From the NCBI GenBank assembly GCA_012729765.1, contig JAAYCM010000046.1:1-64000 (forward strand): a stretch of 64,000 nt of DNA, written 5' to 3'. This DNA is from Chloroflexota bacterium. GTDB lineage: Bacteria; Chloroflexota; Anaerolineae; Aggregatilineales; Aggregatilineaceae. Positions within the stretch are counted from its first letter, which is position 1, and each line of letters begins with the position of its first letter. Below, in pieces: positions 26,442 to 34,523 of this stretch. The notes beneath the pieces were generated by a model. That model was not told where the DNA came from, ran no database searches, and saw only the letters and a list, made by a program, of their open reading frames with translations. Made by a program: the position numbers and the translations under genes.

Positions 26442-27998
26442 TTACGACCTGCGGACCGTCACCCGCCAGACCGTGACCGGCGTACCATCGTGCGGGCGCG
26501 GATAGCTCCCGGCGAATTCCCACGCCAGATCGGGCGATCCCTGCGGCGCGGCGTCCGGCGGCAGGTAGTCGGTCAGCAGGTAGACGAACGGCCAGCGCGC
26601 GACGCTCGTATGCAGCACGGTCCAGGTCGCCGTGTCGCGCGGCACGATCTGATCGGGGAAAGCGTGCGACGGCATACAGTCCCACGCGATGTCATCCGGC
26701 AGGAAGAGGGTATGCACTTCGCACACGCGCAGCACGCCCACCACCGGCACCATCCCCCCGGCGCGCTGGCCGGACGCCTGCAAATCGTCGAAGGCGGCGC
26801 GCGTGCCCCAGGTGGTGAACAGGCCGGAGAAATAGTTGGTCACGTCCTGGCGCGGCATCTCCAGCCTGCCGGGATCGGTCGTAGCGGTGCGAACGAACGG
26901 CAGCGCAAACAGCAGCGCCCACGCCGCGAGCGCTGCTCCCGCCAGCGTGCCCGTGACCGGCGCGGCCAGCCGGGAACGTCCGGCGCGCCCCGCGATCCAC
27001 GTCCCGGCGGTCGCCATCCCCCCGCCGAAGATCACCGCCAGGGCCGGAACGCCCGCCATCAGGTAGCGCGACTGTAATTCGGTCGCCACCAGCGTAATCG
27101 GCAGCCAGATCGCGCCCAGCCACGCCAGCACATACAGCGCCGGGCGGGTACGCTTCCACAGCAGCAGCGCCGCCAGCCCGGCCAGCAGCAGCGTCATGGG
27201 GTGGCCCAGCAGCAGGCCGGTTTTCAGGATGAACGTGTTTTCCAGCCGCGCGAAGACTCCGCCTGCCCGCGTGTTGTCCCCAATCAGATAGGTGTCGAGC
27301 AGGATGATCTCCTGGCCCTGCCCCACCACCTGCACCAGCGCGATCCCCAGCACCACGATCCAGGGCGCGGCCAGCGCGACCGCCCCTGCCGCCAGCGCCC
27401 GCCAGTCGCGCCAGGGCTCGCCGCCGAACAGCACAATCGCCAACAGCGGCAGCCCGCCGACGATCGCAGTCGTCAGCTTCGCCAGCCCGGTCAGCGCGAT
27501 CAGCAGGCCGACCAGCGCCCCGCGTGCCCGCGTCGGTCGTCGCGCCAGCACGACGCTCTGCCACGCGACCAGCGCCGCCAGTGCCCCGGCGAACGGATCG
27601 GCAAAGGCCATGCGCTCGAAGAACACGGCATACGGGGCCAGCGCGTAGAACGCCAGCGCCGGAACCATCGCCCGCCGCCCAAACAGCGCCCGCGCTGCCG
27701 CCACTATTCCCGCGCTGCCGACCAGCGAAAACAGCGCGATCGCCAGCCGCGAGACGGCCAGCGCCCCCTGTGCCGGGTCCGGCTGGAACAGCCCCAGCCA
27801 GAAGTACAGCAGCAGTTTGCCATGACTGGCCGCGACCGGCGAGCCGGTCAGGTGATAGAGATCGTGGGCGCGCGTGATGTGGCTGTTTTCGTCCCAGAAG
27901 GCGGCCATCGCCAGTGGGTGGTGGGCGCGCAGCGCGAACTGCACGAGCAGCAGGATCACGATCGGCAGCAAATCGGCGCGGGAACGGGATGGTTTCAT
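26442..27998 (-). CDS. GT-C fold glycosyltransferase-like membrane protein, 518 aa (paralogue)
   Basis: This paralogue of the gene at 24068 has the same plan. An N-terminal helix is followed by FWDENSHITRAHDL with Asp36-Glu37, then HGKLLLYFWLGLF, many membrane helices and a C-terminal soluble domain (from YFSGLFTTWGTRA). The two proteins clearly arose by duplication but have diverged along their whole length. GT-C enzymes move sugars from polyprenyl-phosphate carriers outside the membrane, and the precise substrate here is unknown. The ATG is at 27998. The SH3 protein gene intervenes between the paralogues, so the order is GT-C, SH3, GT-C, MFS on one strand. Confidence 0.82.
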   Translation of the reverse strand: MKPSRSRADLLPIVILLLVQFALRAHHPLAMAAFWDENSHITRAHDLYHLTGSPVAASHGKLLLYFWLGLFQPDPAQGALAVSRLAIALFSLVGSAGIVAAARALFGRRAMVPALAFYALAPYAVFFERMAFADPFAGALAALVAWQSVVLARRPTRARGALVGLLIALTGLAKLTTAIVGGLPLLAIVLFGGEPWRDWRALAAGAVALAAPWIVVLGIALVQVVGQGQEIILLDTYLIGDNTRAGGVFARLENTFILKTGLLLGHPMTLLLAGLAALLLWKRTRPALYVLAWLGAIWLPITLVATELQSRYLMAGVPALAVIFGGGMATAGTWIAGRAGRSRLAAPVTGTLAGAALAAWALLFALPFVRTATTDPGRLEMPRQDVTNYFSGLFTTWGTRAAFDDLQASGQRAGGMVPVVGVLRVCEVHTLFLPDDIAWDCMPSHAFPDQIVPRDTATWTVLHTSVARWPFVYLLTDYLPPDAAPQGSPDLAWEFAGSYPRPHDGTPVTVWRVTVRRS

Positions 27999-28138
27999 CG
28001 GTGGGCAAAACTCCTGGGGCGGCGCAACCGCCTATAACGTATCACGACCGGCCCGGTTCCGGTAGCCTTTTCCCGCCGTTTGAAGCATAATCGAGGCGTT
28101 CGAGTTCACGGTACTCACCACGCGAGGAGATGCGCCTC

Positions 28139-29350
28139 ATGGCCTCAAACCTGCACCACGCTGTTCAGCTTGCCCAGGCCGGCAGCCGCGACGAAGCCCG
28201 CCAGCTCTTGCGGCAGATCGTCCAGAACGAGCCGAATAACGAGATGGCCTGGCTCTGGCTGGCGTCGGTCGCAGCCGATCAAACCGAGTATATCCGCGCC
28301 CTGCGCGAGGTGCTGCGCATCAATCCGACCAACCAGCAGGCGCGCGATCATCTGGCCGATTTCGAGCGCGAATTCGGTACGCAGCCGCCCGCCACGCCGC
28401 CCTATATCACCCCGACCGCGGCCCCGGCTCCCGCCTACCGCCCGCGCCCCGAAGCGCCGCGCCCGGCCTATGTCGAGCCAGCCTATGCCGAGCCGCGCTA
28501 CGCTGAGCCGGTCTACACCGGCAAGCCCGCGCCAGAGCGTGCCGCCCGGTCCCGGCCCGGCTGCCTGGGCTGCGGAGGCTGCGGCTGCATCCAGAGCTGC
28601 CTGCTGATGGTTATGATCTTCGTGATCCTGCCGGTGGTCGCGTGCGGCGTGTTGAGCTATCTGCCCAACAGCCTTGGCCCGGCGGATATTCCGGCGGTGT
28701 ATCTGCCCGGCGAGTTGGGGCGCAAGCTAGTCGAGTTCGATCTGTCCGACAACACGCATGTCTCGGTCGTCGTGCCGCGAAGCTGGTATCCCGCCGTGCA
28801 GGGCAGCGGATGGTGGGAAATCTGGAGCGACGGGCTGGAAGAACTCGTCCCCTTCGACAGCCCCGACACAAGCTGGATCGGCCAGGATGTGAATCTGGGC
28901 GTTGCCACCGCCGCCCGTGCCAACGTGCCGATCCTCGAGACGAATCCCGTCGCGCTGACCGAAGGTGGTGCGCCGAGTATCCTGCTGTTCGAGCAGGTCA
29001 TCAGCGCCGGCGATCTGGGCGTGGAGAGCTTCGCCTGCGACGATCTGAGGGCTGACGAACAGGCGATCCAGGCGCGCCTGGGGCCGGATGGAGCGAACGG
29101 CAGCCTGCAACTGATCGAAGCGGGCAGCGGCCTGTGCACGCTCCGCATCGACAGCACACGGACCATCGAGCCTATACCCGTCTTCACCGGCTACGATCCG
29201 CCGGCTGCCCTGCAAACGATCGTATTCGTGGTGCCCAACGGCATCGATACCGGCGCGCAGTGGACGCTCACGCTGCCCGAAAAACAGTACCAGACTTATG
29301 AAAGCGACATCGCACGCATCATCGAGTCGGCCAGCGTCGATCAGCGCTGA
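28139..29350 (+). CDS. TPR-like N-terminus plus membrane anchor, 403 aa
   Basis: The N-terminal 80 residues form helical repeats of the kind found in TPR/tetratrico-like modules (NLHHAVQLAQAGSRDEARQLL, NEMAWLWLASVAADQTEYI, ALREVLRINPTN). A Pro/Ala/Tyr-rich linker with repeated YAEP units, a cysteine-rich RPGCLGCGGCGC segment, one membrane helix and a 200-residue exterior domain follow. The exterior domain has strand patterns such as HVSVVVPRSWYPAVQG. The ATG at 28139 has AGGAG 9 nt upstream. I recognise no enzyme. The cysteine cluster just before the membrane helix could be lipid-modified or bind metal. Confidence 0.75.
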   Translation: MASNLHHAVQLAQAGSRDEARQLLRQIVQNEPNNEMAWLWLASVAADQTEYIRALREVLRINPTNQQARDHLADFEREFGTQPPATPPYITPTAAPAPAYRPRPEAPRPAYVEPAYAEPRYAEPVYTGKPAPERAARSRPGCLGCGGCGCIQSCLLMVMIFVILPVVACGVLSYLPNSLGPADIPAVYLPGELGRKLVEFDLSDNTHVSVVVPRSWYPAVQGSGWWEIWSDGLEELVPFDSPDTSWIGQDVNLGVATAARANVPILETNPVALTEGGAPSILLFEQVISAGDLGVESFACDDLRADEQAIQARLGPDGANGSLQLIEAGSGLCTLRIDSTRTIEPIPVFTGYDPPAALQTIVFVVPNGIDTGAQWTLTLPEKQYQTYESDIARIIESASVDQR

Positions 29351-29458
29351 TGCGGCGCACGGAAAGTGATCCGTCGGGGCGTGGGGTGCAGCGCCCCGAC
29401 TCCCTCTTCGCGCCCCGCTCAGGTGTCACCCGGCAGCGGTTCTGTTGAGCTTCGCCAA

Positions 29459-29487
29459 TTGACAGCCAGGGCGGCAGGATGTATAAA
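29459..29487 (+). promoter_or_regulatory. Strong sigma70 promoter of pfkA
   Basis: TTGACA (29459-29464) and TATAAA (29482-29487) are separated by 17 nt. Transcription is expected to start near 29494, about 50 nt before the pfkA start codon. Confidence 0.8.
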
Positions 29488-29546
29488 CCTGCCCGGACAA
29501 TCAATCACCGATCTCATCCGCTCGGATTTAAGGAGCTGTATCCCCT

Positions 29547-30518
29547 ATGACCATGCGACGTATCGCGGTAATGACTGGCGGCGGCGATGCCCCTGGCATG
29601 AATCCTGCCATTCGCGCCGTTGTGCGCACCGCCAGCGCTGCCGGTATCGAAGTATACGGTATCCGTCAGGCGTACTCCGGCTTGCTCGCCGGCGACTTCG
29701 AGCGCCTGACCAGCCGTGATGTGAGTGGAATTATTCAGCGCGGCGGGACCTTTTTGCAGACGGCACGCAATAAAGAGTTCATGACCACCCAGGGCCAGAA
29801 ACGCGGCCTGCGGCGTCTCAACGAGCATGGCATCGAGGGCCTGGTCGTGATCGGCGGCGACGGCAGCCTGCGCGGCGCGCTGGCCCTGCACACCCTCGGC
29901 TTCCCGGTAGTCGGCGTGCCCGGCAGCATCGACAACGACATCTACGGCACCAGCATGAGCATCGGCGTCGATACCGCGCTCAACACCATCCTCGACGCGA
30001 TCGACAAGCTGCGCGACACGGCCAGCAGCCACGAGCGCTGCTTCCTGCTGGAAGTGATGGGCCGCAACTCCGGCTATCTGGCAACCATCGGCGGGATTAT
30101 GGGTGGCGCGGAATTCGTCATCGTGCCAGAGCGCACCATGACACTCGAAGAAGTCGGCCAGGCGCTCGAAGATGCCTACATGCGCGGCAAGAGCCACGCG
30201 ATGGGCGTGATCGCGGAAGGCGCGACGCTGAAAATCAACGAGATCGCAGAGTACCTGGAGAATCACGAGGTGGGCTTCGAGGTGCGTATGACCGTGCTCG
30301 GCCACATGCTGCGCGGCGGCAGCCCGTCCGGCTTCGACCGCCTGCTGGCGACGCGCCTGGGGGTTGCGGCCACCGAGTGTCTGCTGGCCGGCGAGTTCGG
30401 TGTGATGGTCGGCCTGCAAGGGCGCGATGTCGGCACGGTGTCGCTGGAAGACGCCACCACGAAGGCGCACATCGTCTCCGAAGAATATCTCGAAATGGCG
30501 AAAATGCTCGCCAAATAG
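29547..30518 (+). CDS. pfkA: ATP-type 6-phosphofructokinase
   Basis: This enzyme phosphorylates fructose 6-phosphate at the committed step of glycolysis. The 323-residue protein has TGGGDAPGMN, GGDGS (Gly106 at the position of E. coli Gly104) and VPGSIDND (Gly126 at the position of Gly124, catalytic Asp129). Gly at both positions is known to mark the ATP-dependent type. MGRNSGYLA and LGHMLRGGSPSGFDR are also present. AAGGAG lies 11 nt upstream of the ATG. The next gene encodes a second phosphofructokinase with the opposite residues at the two specificity positions. Confidence 0.95.
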   Translation: MTMRRIAVMTGGGDAPGMNPAIRAVVRTASAAGIEVYGIRQAYSGLLAGDFERLTSRDVSGIIQRGGTFLQTARNKEFMTTQGQKRGLRRLNEHGIEGLVVIGGDGSLRGALALHTLGFPVVGVPGSIDNDIYGTSMSIGVDTALNTILDAIDKLRDTASSHERCFLLEVMGRNSGYLATIGGIMGGAEFVIVPERTMTLEEVGQALEDAYMRGKSHAMGVIAEGATLKINEIAEYLENHEVGFEVRMTVLGHMLRGGSPSGFDRLLATRLGVAATECLLAGEFGVMVGLQGRDVGTVSLEDATTKAHIVSEEYLEMAKMLAK

Positions 30519-30576
30519 GAGCCTGCGCCCGGCTCGGTTTTTGGTGACAATTGTCAAAGCGCGGCAGCACACGCGT

Positions 30577-30585
30577 TGGTATAAT
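30577..30585 (+). promoter_or_regulatory. Extended -10 promoter of the second phosphofructokinase
   Basis: TGGTATAAT matches the extended -10 (TGnTATAAT). The only -35-like TTGTCA lies 23 nt upstream, too far to count. The second kinase can therefore be transcribed on its own. Confidence 0.6.
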
Positions 30586-30748
30586 AGCTGTGCAGCGCGG
30601 CCCGCTTCAGCTCAAGACGCGTAGAGCCGGATCCGGCCTCTGCCGGTTGTGCTCCACCGCCCCGCCAGACGCGCCCGACTCCCGTCGCACCCTGGGGCGG
30701 CGGCACGACTAATAAATCCTATAGCAAATTCACGGAGGAGATTGTTAG

Positions 30749-31924
30749 ATGTTACGGATTGGTGTACTCACGGGCGGCGGCGACGTTCCGGGCCTGAACC
30801 CGTGCATCAAGCAGATTGTCAACCGGGCGGTGGATGCCGGCCACAAAGTCTACGGTATCCGGCGCGGCTGGGCCGGGCTGCTCTACTACAACCCGGAGCT
30901 GTCGCCTGAGGAAAACAAGCAGTGGGGCGGCCCGCTCGACAAACAGGATGTCCGCACCGTAGACCGCACCGGCGGAACCTTCCTGCACACGTCGCGCACC
31001 AACCCCGGCAACGTGCTGCCCGATCAGCGTCCCGAATTCCTGAGCGGGCTGGACGTGCCGACCCACACCGACAAGCACGATCGCACCGTCTATGACTATA
31101 CCCAGCACGTGCTGAGAGTGCTCGATCACCTGGGCCTCGACGTGCTGATCCCGATCGGCGGCGACGACACGCTTAGCTATGGCGAGCGGATGCACCGCGA
31201 GGGCATGAAAGTCGTCGCCATCCCCAAGACGATGGACAACGACGTCTACGGCACCGACTACTGCATCGGCTTCTCGACCGCCGTCACGCGCTCGGTTGAG
31301 TTCATCCACAACCTGCGCACCAGCGCCGGCTCGCACGAGCGCATCGCGGTCGTGGAGCTGTTCGGGCGCAACTCCGGCGAGACGTCGCTGATCGCGGCCT
31401 ACCTGGCTGGCGTCGATCGCGCCATCATCTCCGAAGTCGCCTGCGACCCGCACCGGCTGGGCGAGCTGATCCTGGAAGACAAGCATGCCAACCCCAGCAA
31501 TTACGCCATGCTGACCATCTCCGAGGGCGCGCGCCTGATCGAGGGCGAGATCGTCCAGACCGGTGAGGCCGACGCCTACGGGCATCAGAAGCTGGGCGGT
31601 ATCGGCGCGGTGGTCGGTGAGATGCTCAAGAAAATCACCCACGAGAATATCATCTACCAGCAGGTTGCCTACCTGATGCGCTCCGGCGCGCCGGACTCGC
31701 TCGACCTGATGGTCGCCGCCAACTACGCGCAGATGGCGATGAGCCTGGTCGAGCAGGGCCGCTTCGGGCGCATGGTGGCGCTCCAGCGCGGCCTCTATAC
31801 CGACATCAACATGAGCACGATCTCGCAGGGTGTCAAGCGCGTGAACGTGGCCGAGCTGTACGACGTGGGCCAGTACCGTCCCAAGGTGCGCCATGTCTTC
31901 GGGATGCCGATGTTCCTGATGTAG
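30749..31924 (+). CDS. PPi-type phosphofructokinase (6-phosphofructokinase paralogue)
   Basis: The 391-residue protein has the same fold as PfkA but carries Asp140 in GGDDT and Lys160 in PKTMDND. In characterised enzymes this Asp/Lys pair marks pyrophosphate dependence and reversible reaction. Further motifs are [19 protein letters not shown] and the substrate loop [24 protein letters not shown] (split by helices). It is longer than PfkA because of an insert around residues 45-115. GGAGGAG lies 9 nt upstream. PPi dependence is predicted from residues, not shown. Two kinases of opposite type side by side suggest flexible use of ATP and PPi. Confidence 0.88.
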   Translation: MLRIGVLTGGGDVPGLNPCIKQIVNRAVDAGHKVYGIRRGWAGLLYYNPELSPEENKQWGGPLDKQDVRTVDRTGGTFLHTSRTNPGNVLPDQRPEFLSGLDVPTHTDKHDRTVYDYTQHVLRVLDHLGLDVLIPIGGDDTLSYGERMHREGMKVVAIPKTMDNDVYGTDYCIGFSTAVTRSVEFIHNLRTSAGSHERIAVVELFGRNSGETSLIAAYLAGVDRAIISEVACDPHRLGELILEDKHANPSNYAMLTISEGARLIEGEIVQTGEADAYGHQKLGGIGAVVGEMLKKITHENIIYQQVAYLMRSGAPDSLDLMVAANYAQMAMSLVEQGRFGRMVALQRGLYTDINMSTISQGVKRVNVAELYDVGQYRPKVRHVFGMPMFLM

Positions 31925-31954
31925 CATCCGGTGGCACCCTGATCGAAATTGCTG

Positions 31955-31982
31955 CGGGCGAGTTTTCGGACTCGCCCGTTTT
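31955..31982 (+). terminator. Intrinsic terminator after the PPi-type phosphofructokinase
   Basis: CGGGCGAGT pairs with ACTCGCCCG across TTTCGG, followed by TTTTGC. It lies 30 nt past the stop codon. Confidence 0.8.
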
Positions 31983-31993
31983 GCTGCCGCCGC

Positions 31994-32155
31994 AGTACTT
32001 CGAAACGCGGGACGAAACGAGCAACACGGCCCCCATCCTAAATCCTTCCCCCAAAATGAGGGAAGGACTTGAAAAACGCCACCGTGCTCCCCTTCCCTCC
32101 ATGAAACGTGGGGGAAGGGGCCGGGGGATGGGGGGAAAGGCATAACAGCCTCTAG
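31994..32155. repeat. MITE-like element, copy F (left end lost)
   Basis: AGTACTTCGAAACGCGGGACG at the left is the subterminal block; the core CCCCCATCC, both hairpins and the right end GCATAACAGCCTCTAG in CTAG are intact. The TAGAGCGTGTT part at the left is missing. With the terminator it fills the 310-nt gap before the AIM24-like gene; the remaining bases show only a weak TACAAT box near 32190. Confidence 0.82.
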
Positions 32156-32236
32156 TACCGACCGGCCCCCACACGCGCAGCCAAGCGGTGGTACAATGAG
32201 CGTGCATCTTCATGCTTAACCGAGGAGACGTATCTG

Positions 32237-32917
32237 GTGGAACACAAAATTCATGGCACGGTGATGCAGGCGCTTGAGATCACGCTTGCGCAGGGTGAGT
32301 CGGTCTTTACCGAATCCGGCGGCATGGCCTGGATGACCGACGGGATCGACATGAAGACCAGCGGCAAAGGCGGCCTGGGCGCGATGATCGGGCGCAAGCT
32401 CGCGGGCGAGAGTATGTTCATGACGACCTACACCTGCACCAGCCCGCAGGGCATGATCACCTTCACGCCCGAAAGCCCCGGCAAGATCATCCCGCTCAAC
32501 CTCAAGGCAGGCCACAGCATGATCGCGCAGAAAGACGCTTTCATGTGCGCCGAGTCGTCCGTCGCGCTAGAGATGCATTTCCGCCGCAAGCTCGGCTCCG
32601 GCCTCTTTGGTGGCGAGGGCTTCATCCTGCAAAAGCTGACCGGCCCCGGCACCGCCTTTGTCGAGATCGCGGGCGAAGTGCAGATGGTCGAGCTTCAGGC
32701 CGGGCAGCGTCTGAAGGTGGACCCCGGCCACATCGCGATGTATGAGCCGACCTGCTCGTATGATATCGAGATGGTCAAGGGCGTGATGAACATCTTCATG
32801 GGCGGCGAGGGCCTGTTCCTGGCGACGATCACCGGGCCGGGGCGTGTCTGGCTGCAAACCATGCCGCTCAGCAACCTGGCCGCCAAGCTGCGCCAGTACA
32901 TCAGCACGTCCAGCTAA
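32237..32917 (+). CDS. AIM24/TIGR00266 family protein, 226 aa
   Basis: The protein belongs to the AIM24/TIGR00266 family of tandem beta-sheet proteins with unknown biochemical role. It shows repeated LxLxxGExvxxesGgM-type strands: ALEITLAQGESVFTESGGM, AGHSMIAQKDAFMC, TAFVEIAGEVQMVELQAGQ and GHIAMYEPTCSYDIEMVKG. The start is GTG at 32237, with GAGGAG about 9 nt upstream. There is no signal peptide. It stands alone between two terminators. Confidence 0.85.
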   Translation: MEHKIHGTVMQALEITLAQGESVFTESGGMAWMTDGIDMKTSGKGGLGAMIGRKLAGESMFMTTYTCTSPQGMITFTPESPGKIIPLNLKAGHSMIAQKDAFMCAESSVALEMHFRRKLGSGLFGGEGFILQKLTGPGTAFVEIAGEVQMVELQAGQRLKVDPGHIAMYEPTCSYDIEMVKGVMNIFMGGEGLFLATITGPGRVWLQTMPLSNLAAKLRQYISTSS

Positions 32918-32954
32918 TCGGGCTGGCCCTCTGATACCACAGCCGCACTTGCCA

Positions 32955-33053
32955 GTCTGGCCCTCATCCCCCGGCCCCTTCTCCCTCAGAGAGACGGGGA
33001 GCCAATTCGGAAAGTCCCTCGCCCTGAGGGAGAGGGATTTAGGGTGAGGGCTC
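32955..33053. repeat. MITE-like element core, copy G (diverged)
   Basis: CCCTCATCCCCCGGCCCCTTCTCCCTCAG and its partner GAGGGAGAGGGATTTAGGGTGAGGG (split here by a loop) keep the outer stem and the inner hairpins of the family. Sequence is changed in compensating ways and neither end has the TGTTATG box. Confidence 0.6.
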
Positions 33054-33079
33054 TCGGCGGCTGGCCCTCGACAAACAAT

Positions 33080-33107
33080 AACCCCGGCCTGTATGACCGG
33101 GGTTTTT
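33080..33107. terminator. Bidirectional terminator between AIM24-like and zinc-ribbon genes
   Basis: AACCCCGG (33080-33087) pairs with CCGGGGTT (33097-33104), followed by TTTTT in total on the plus strand. The minus strand also has TT-rich bases after the stem, so it may serve both converging genes. Confidence 0.75.
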
Positions 33108-33136
33108 GATGCGCGGCGTATCGGTTGGCTGGTGGT

Positions 33137-33520
33137 TCACCCCGGCGGATGACAGGGCTGCCGGGCCGGGCCGTCGTGCTGGCAGATGTAGAGCGGACCC
33201 AACAGATTCTTCCACCAGCGCTGGTAAACGTCGTTGCTGATGTCAAAAATCACGTTATAGCGCTGGCGGCAACCCTGGCAGACCACGACCAGTTCGGTTA
33301 GCCCCTGGCCGCCCCGGTTCAGATGCGCGATCACGACGAGCGAACCGCCGCACTCTGAACAGGTGGCCTGCTCGACATATTCCTGCATACACAGTTCGTC
33401 CTGCGCGATAACGTATCCCTCTTCTGTCAGCCAGAACAGGTAGTCGTCGCGGTCCGGGTTGTAACCGACCGAAACATCCAGATCTGGCTCCGCTGCTTGC
33501 TTACGGCGCAGTACTCCCAT
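33137..33520 (-). CDS. Zinc-ribbon-like hypothetical protein, 127 aa
   Basis: The soluble protein has a CSECGG knuckle and a second CQGC knuckle 30 residues later, the pairing expected of a zinc ribbon; an extra ELCMQEY and a C-terminal YICQHDG add two more cysteines. VIAHLNRGGQGLTELVVVC fills the space between the knuckles. The ATG at 33520 follows a GGTGGGGGG run. It is the last gene of a likely three-gene operon with YbaK and the four-repeat miniprotein. Function unknown; no nucleic-acid partner can be named. Confidence 0.7.
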   Translation of the reverse strand: MGVLRRKQAAEPDLDVSVGYNPDRDDYLFWLTEEGYVIAQDELCMQEYVEQATCSECGGSLVVIAHLNRGGQGLTELVVVCQGCRQRYNVIFDISNDVYQRWWKNLLGPLYICQHDGPARQPCHPPG

Positions 33521-33547
33521 TGTCACCCCCCCACCAACGATAAAAAC

Positions 33548-34072
33548 TTACCCGGTATTTTCGTCTTCTTCCGCGCTTGCTCCGTCGGCCATCGGCTCGG
33601 ACACATCGACAACCTTGGCCTTCAGCACCCGCACCAGGTCCTTGACCTTCACCTTCAGGTTGACGCCGCGCTGTCCGGCATTCACCAGAATAGCCTCATG
33701 CTGCTGCGCCGACTCGTCCAGATACACGCCCCAGCGTTTGTGGGTCAGCGCCAGCGCCCCGATGCCGCCGGATTTCAGCCCGGTGGCGGCCTCGGCCCCA
33801 CGCTTGGTTGGCATACTGACCTTCTTTTCGCCGATCGAGCGCGCGAAGCGCTTGAGATCGAGCGTGCGGTTGGACGGGATCATCACCAGCGCATAATCGT
33901 TGCCCTTAAGCTGGACAACGAGCGTTTTATAGACCTGTTCCGGCGGCAGTCCCATCGCTTCCGCCGCGCGGACGCCGTCGTGAATGCTTTCGTCGTAGCT
34001 CAGCACCTCGTAGGCGATATCGCTGTTTTCGAGGAACCGCATTGAGTTGAGTTTCTTAACTTCGTTCGCCAT
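33548..34072 (-). CDS. ybaK: YbaK/EbsC-type aminoacyl-tRNA deacylase (Cys-tRNA(Pro) type)
   Basis: This trans-editing enzyme hydrolyses mischarged Cys-tRNA(Pro). The 174-residue protein has the family signature VYKTLVVQLKGNDYALVMIPSNRTLDLKRF (in two strands), the GAEAATGLKSGGIGALALTHK loop and a late VNAGQRGVNLKVKVKDLVRVL. Lys in VYKTL is the conserved catalytic-site lysine. It lies 40 nt downstream of the four-repeat gene and 27 nt before the zinc-ribbon gene, consistent with co-transcription. Confidence 0.92.
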   Translation of the reverse strand: MANEVKKLNSMRFLENSDIAYEVLSYDESIHDGVRAAEAMGLPPEQVYKTLVVQLKGNDYALVMIPSNRTLDLKRFARSIGEKKVSMPTKRGAEAATGLKSGGIGALALTHKRWGVYLDESAQQHEAILVNAGQRGVNLKVKVKDLVRVLKAKVVDVSEPMADGASAEEDENTG

Positions 34073-34112
34073 GTGTGCCTGCTTTCATCGGGGCCGTCTG
34101 GCGGCCCGCCGT

Positions 34113-34337
34113 CTACTGCTCTTCGCCCGTCACATTGTCGCCCAGGTAGCCGACGACATTCCCGCGTGGGTCCAGCACCGCGTCGCCATCCAGCAGCCAG
34201 CGCCGGTTTTCTTCCAGATCGTAGACCACCTGCCCGCGCACGATCCCGGTCTGATTCCCGTTCAGGTCGTAGATGCGTTCTCCGTCCAGATAGGCGAAGA
34301 TTTCGCCGTCGCGATCGTAAATCCCGCGCCTCAGCAT
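34113..34337 (-). CDS. Four-repeat beta miniprotein (4-fold beta-flower type), 74 aa
   Basis: After MLRR the protein is four 16-residue repeats: GIYDRDGEIFAYLDGE, RIYDLNGNQTGIVRGQ, VVYDLEENRRWLLDGD and AVLDPRGNVVGYLGDN. Each has a hydrophobic-aromatic pair, an Asp, a Gly or Glu turn and a second hairpin strand, so a small closed beta structure with four-fold symmetry is expected; this matches what I recall of the 4-fold beta-flower family. The ATG at 34337 has AAAGGAG 7 nt upstream. It opens the operon with YbaK. Function unknown. Confidence 0.8.
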   Translation of the reverse strand: MLRRGIYDRDGEIFAYLDGERIYDLNGNQTGIVRGQVVYDLEENRRWLLDGDAVLDPRGNVVGYLGDNVTGEEQ

Positions 34338-34472
34338 GGTAACGCTCCTTTCCTTTCCCGGTTCCAGTACAAGATCGATCTTAGTGCAAGCCCCCCTGTT
34401 CTCCAACCGGGCGGCTACGCGCCTACCACGTAGGGCAAGGCTGTTTTAGATACGGTAACGGCGCGTTGTTTT

Positions 34473-34502
34473 TGTAGGGGCGTATTGCGATCCGCCCCTA
34501 CA
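34473..34502. repeat. GTAGGGGCG palindromic repeat
   Basis: TGTAGGGGCG pairs perfectly with CGCCCCTACA across a 10-nt loop. It lies just downstream of the large histidine kinase gene and may also act as an mRNA-end hairpin. It is the simplest member of the GTAGGGGC family in this window. Confidence 0.75.
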
Positions 34503-34523
34503 CACGCGGTGCATCCACATGAT

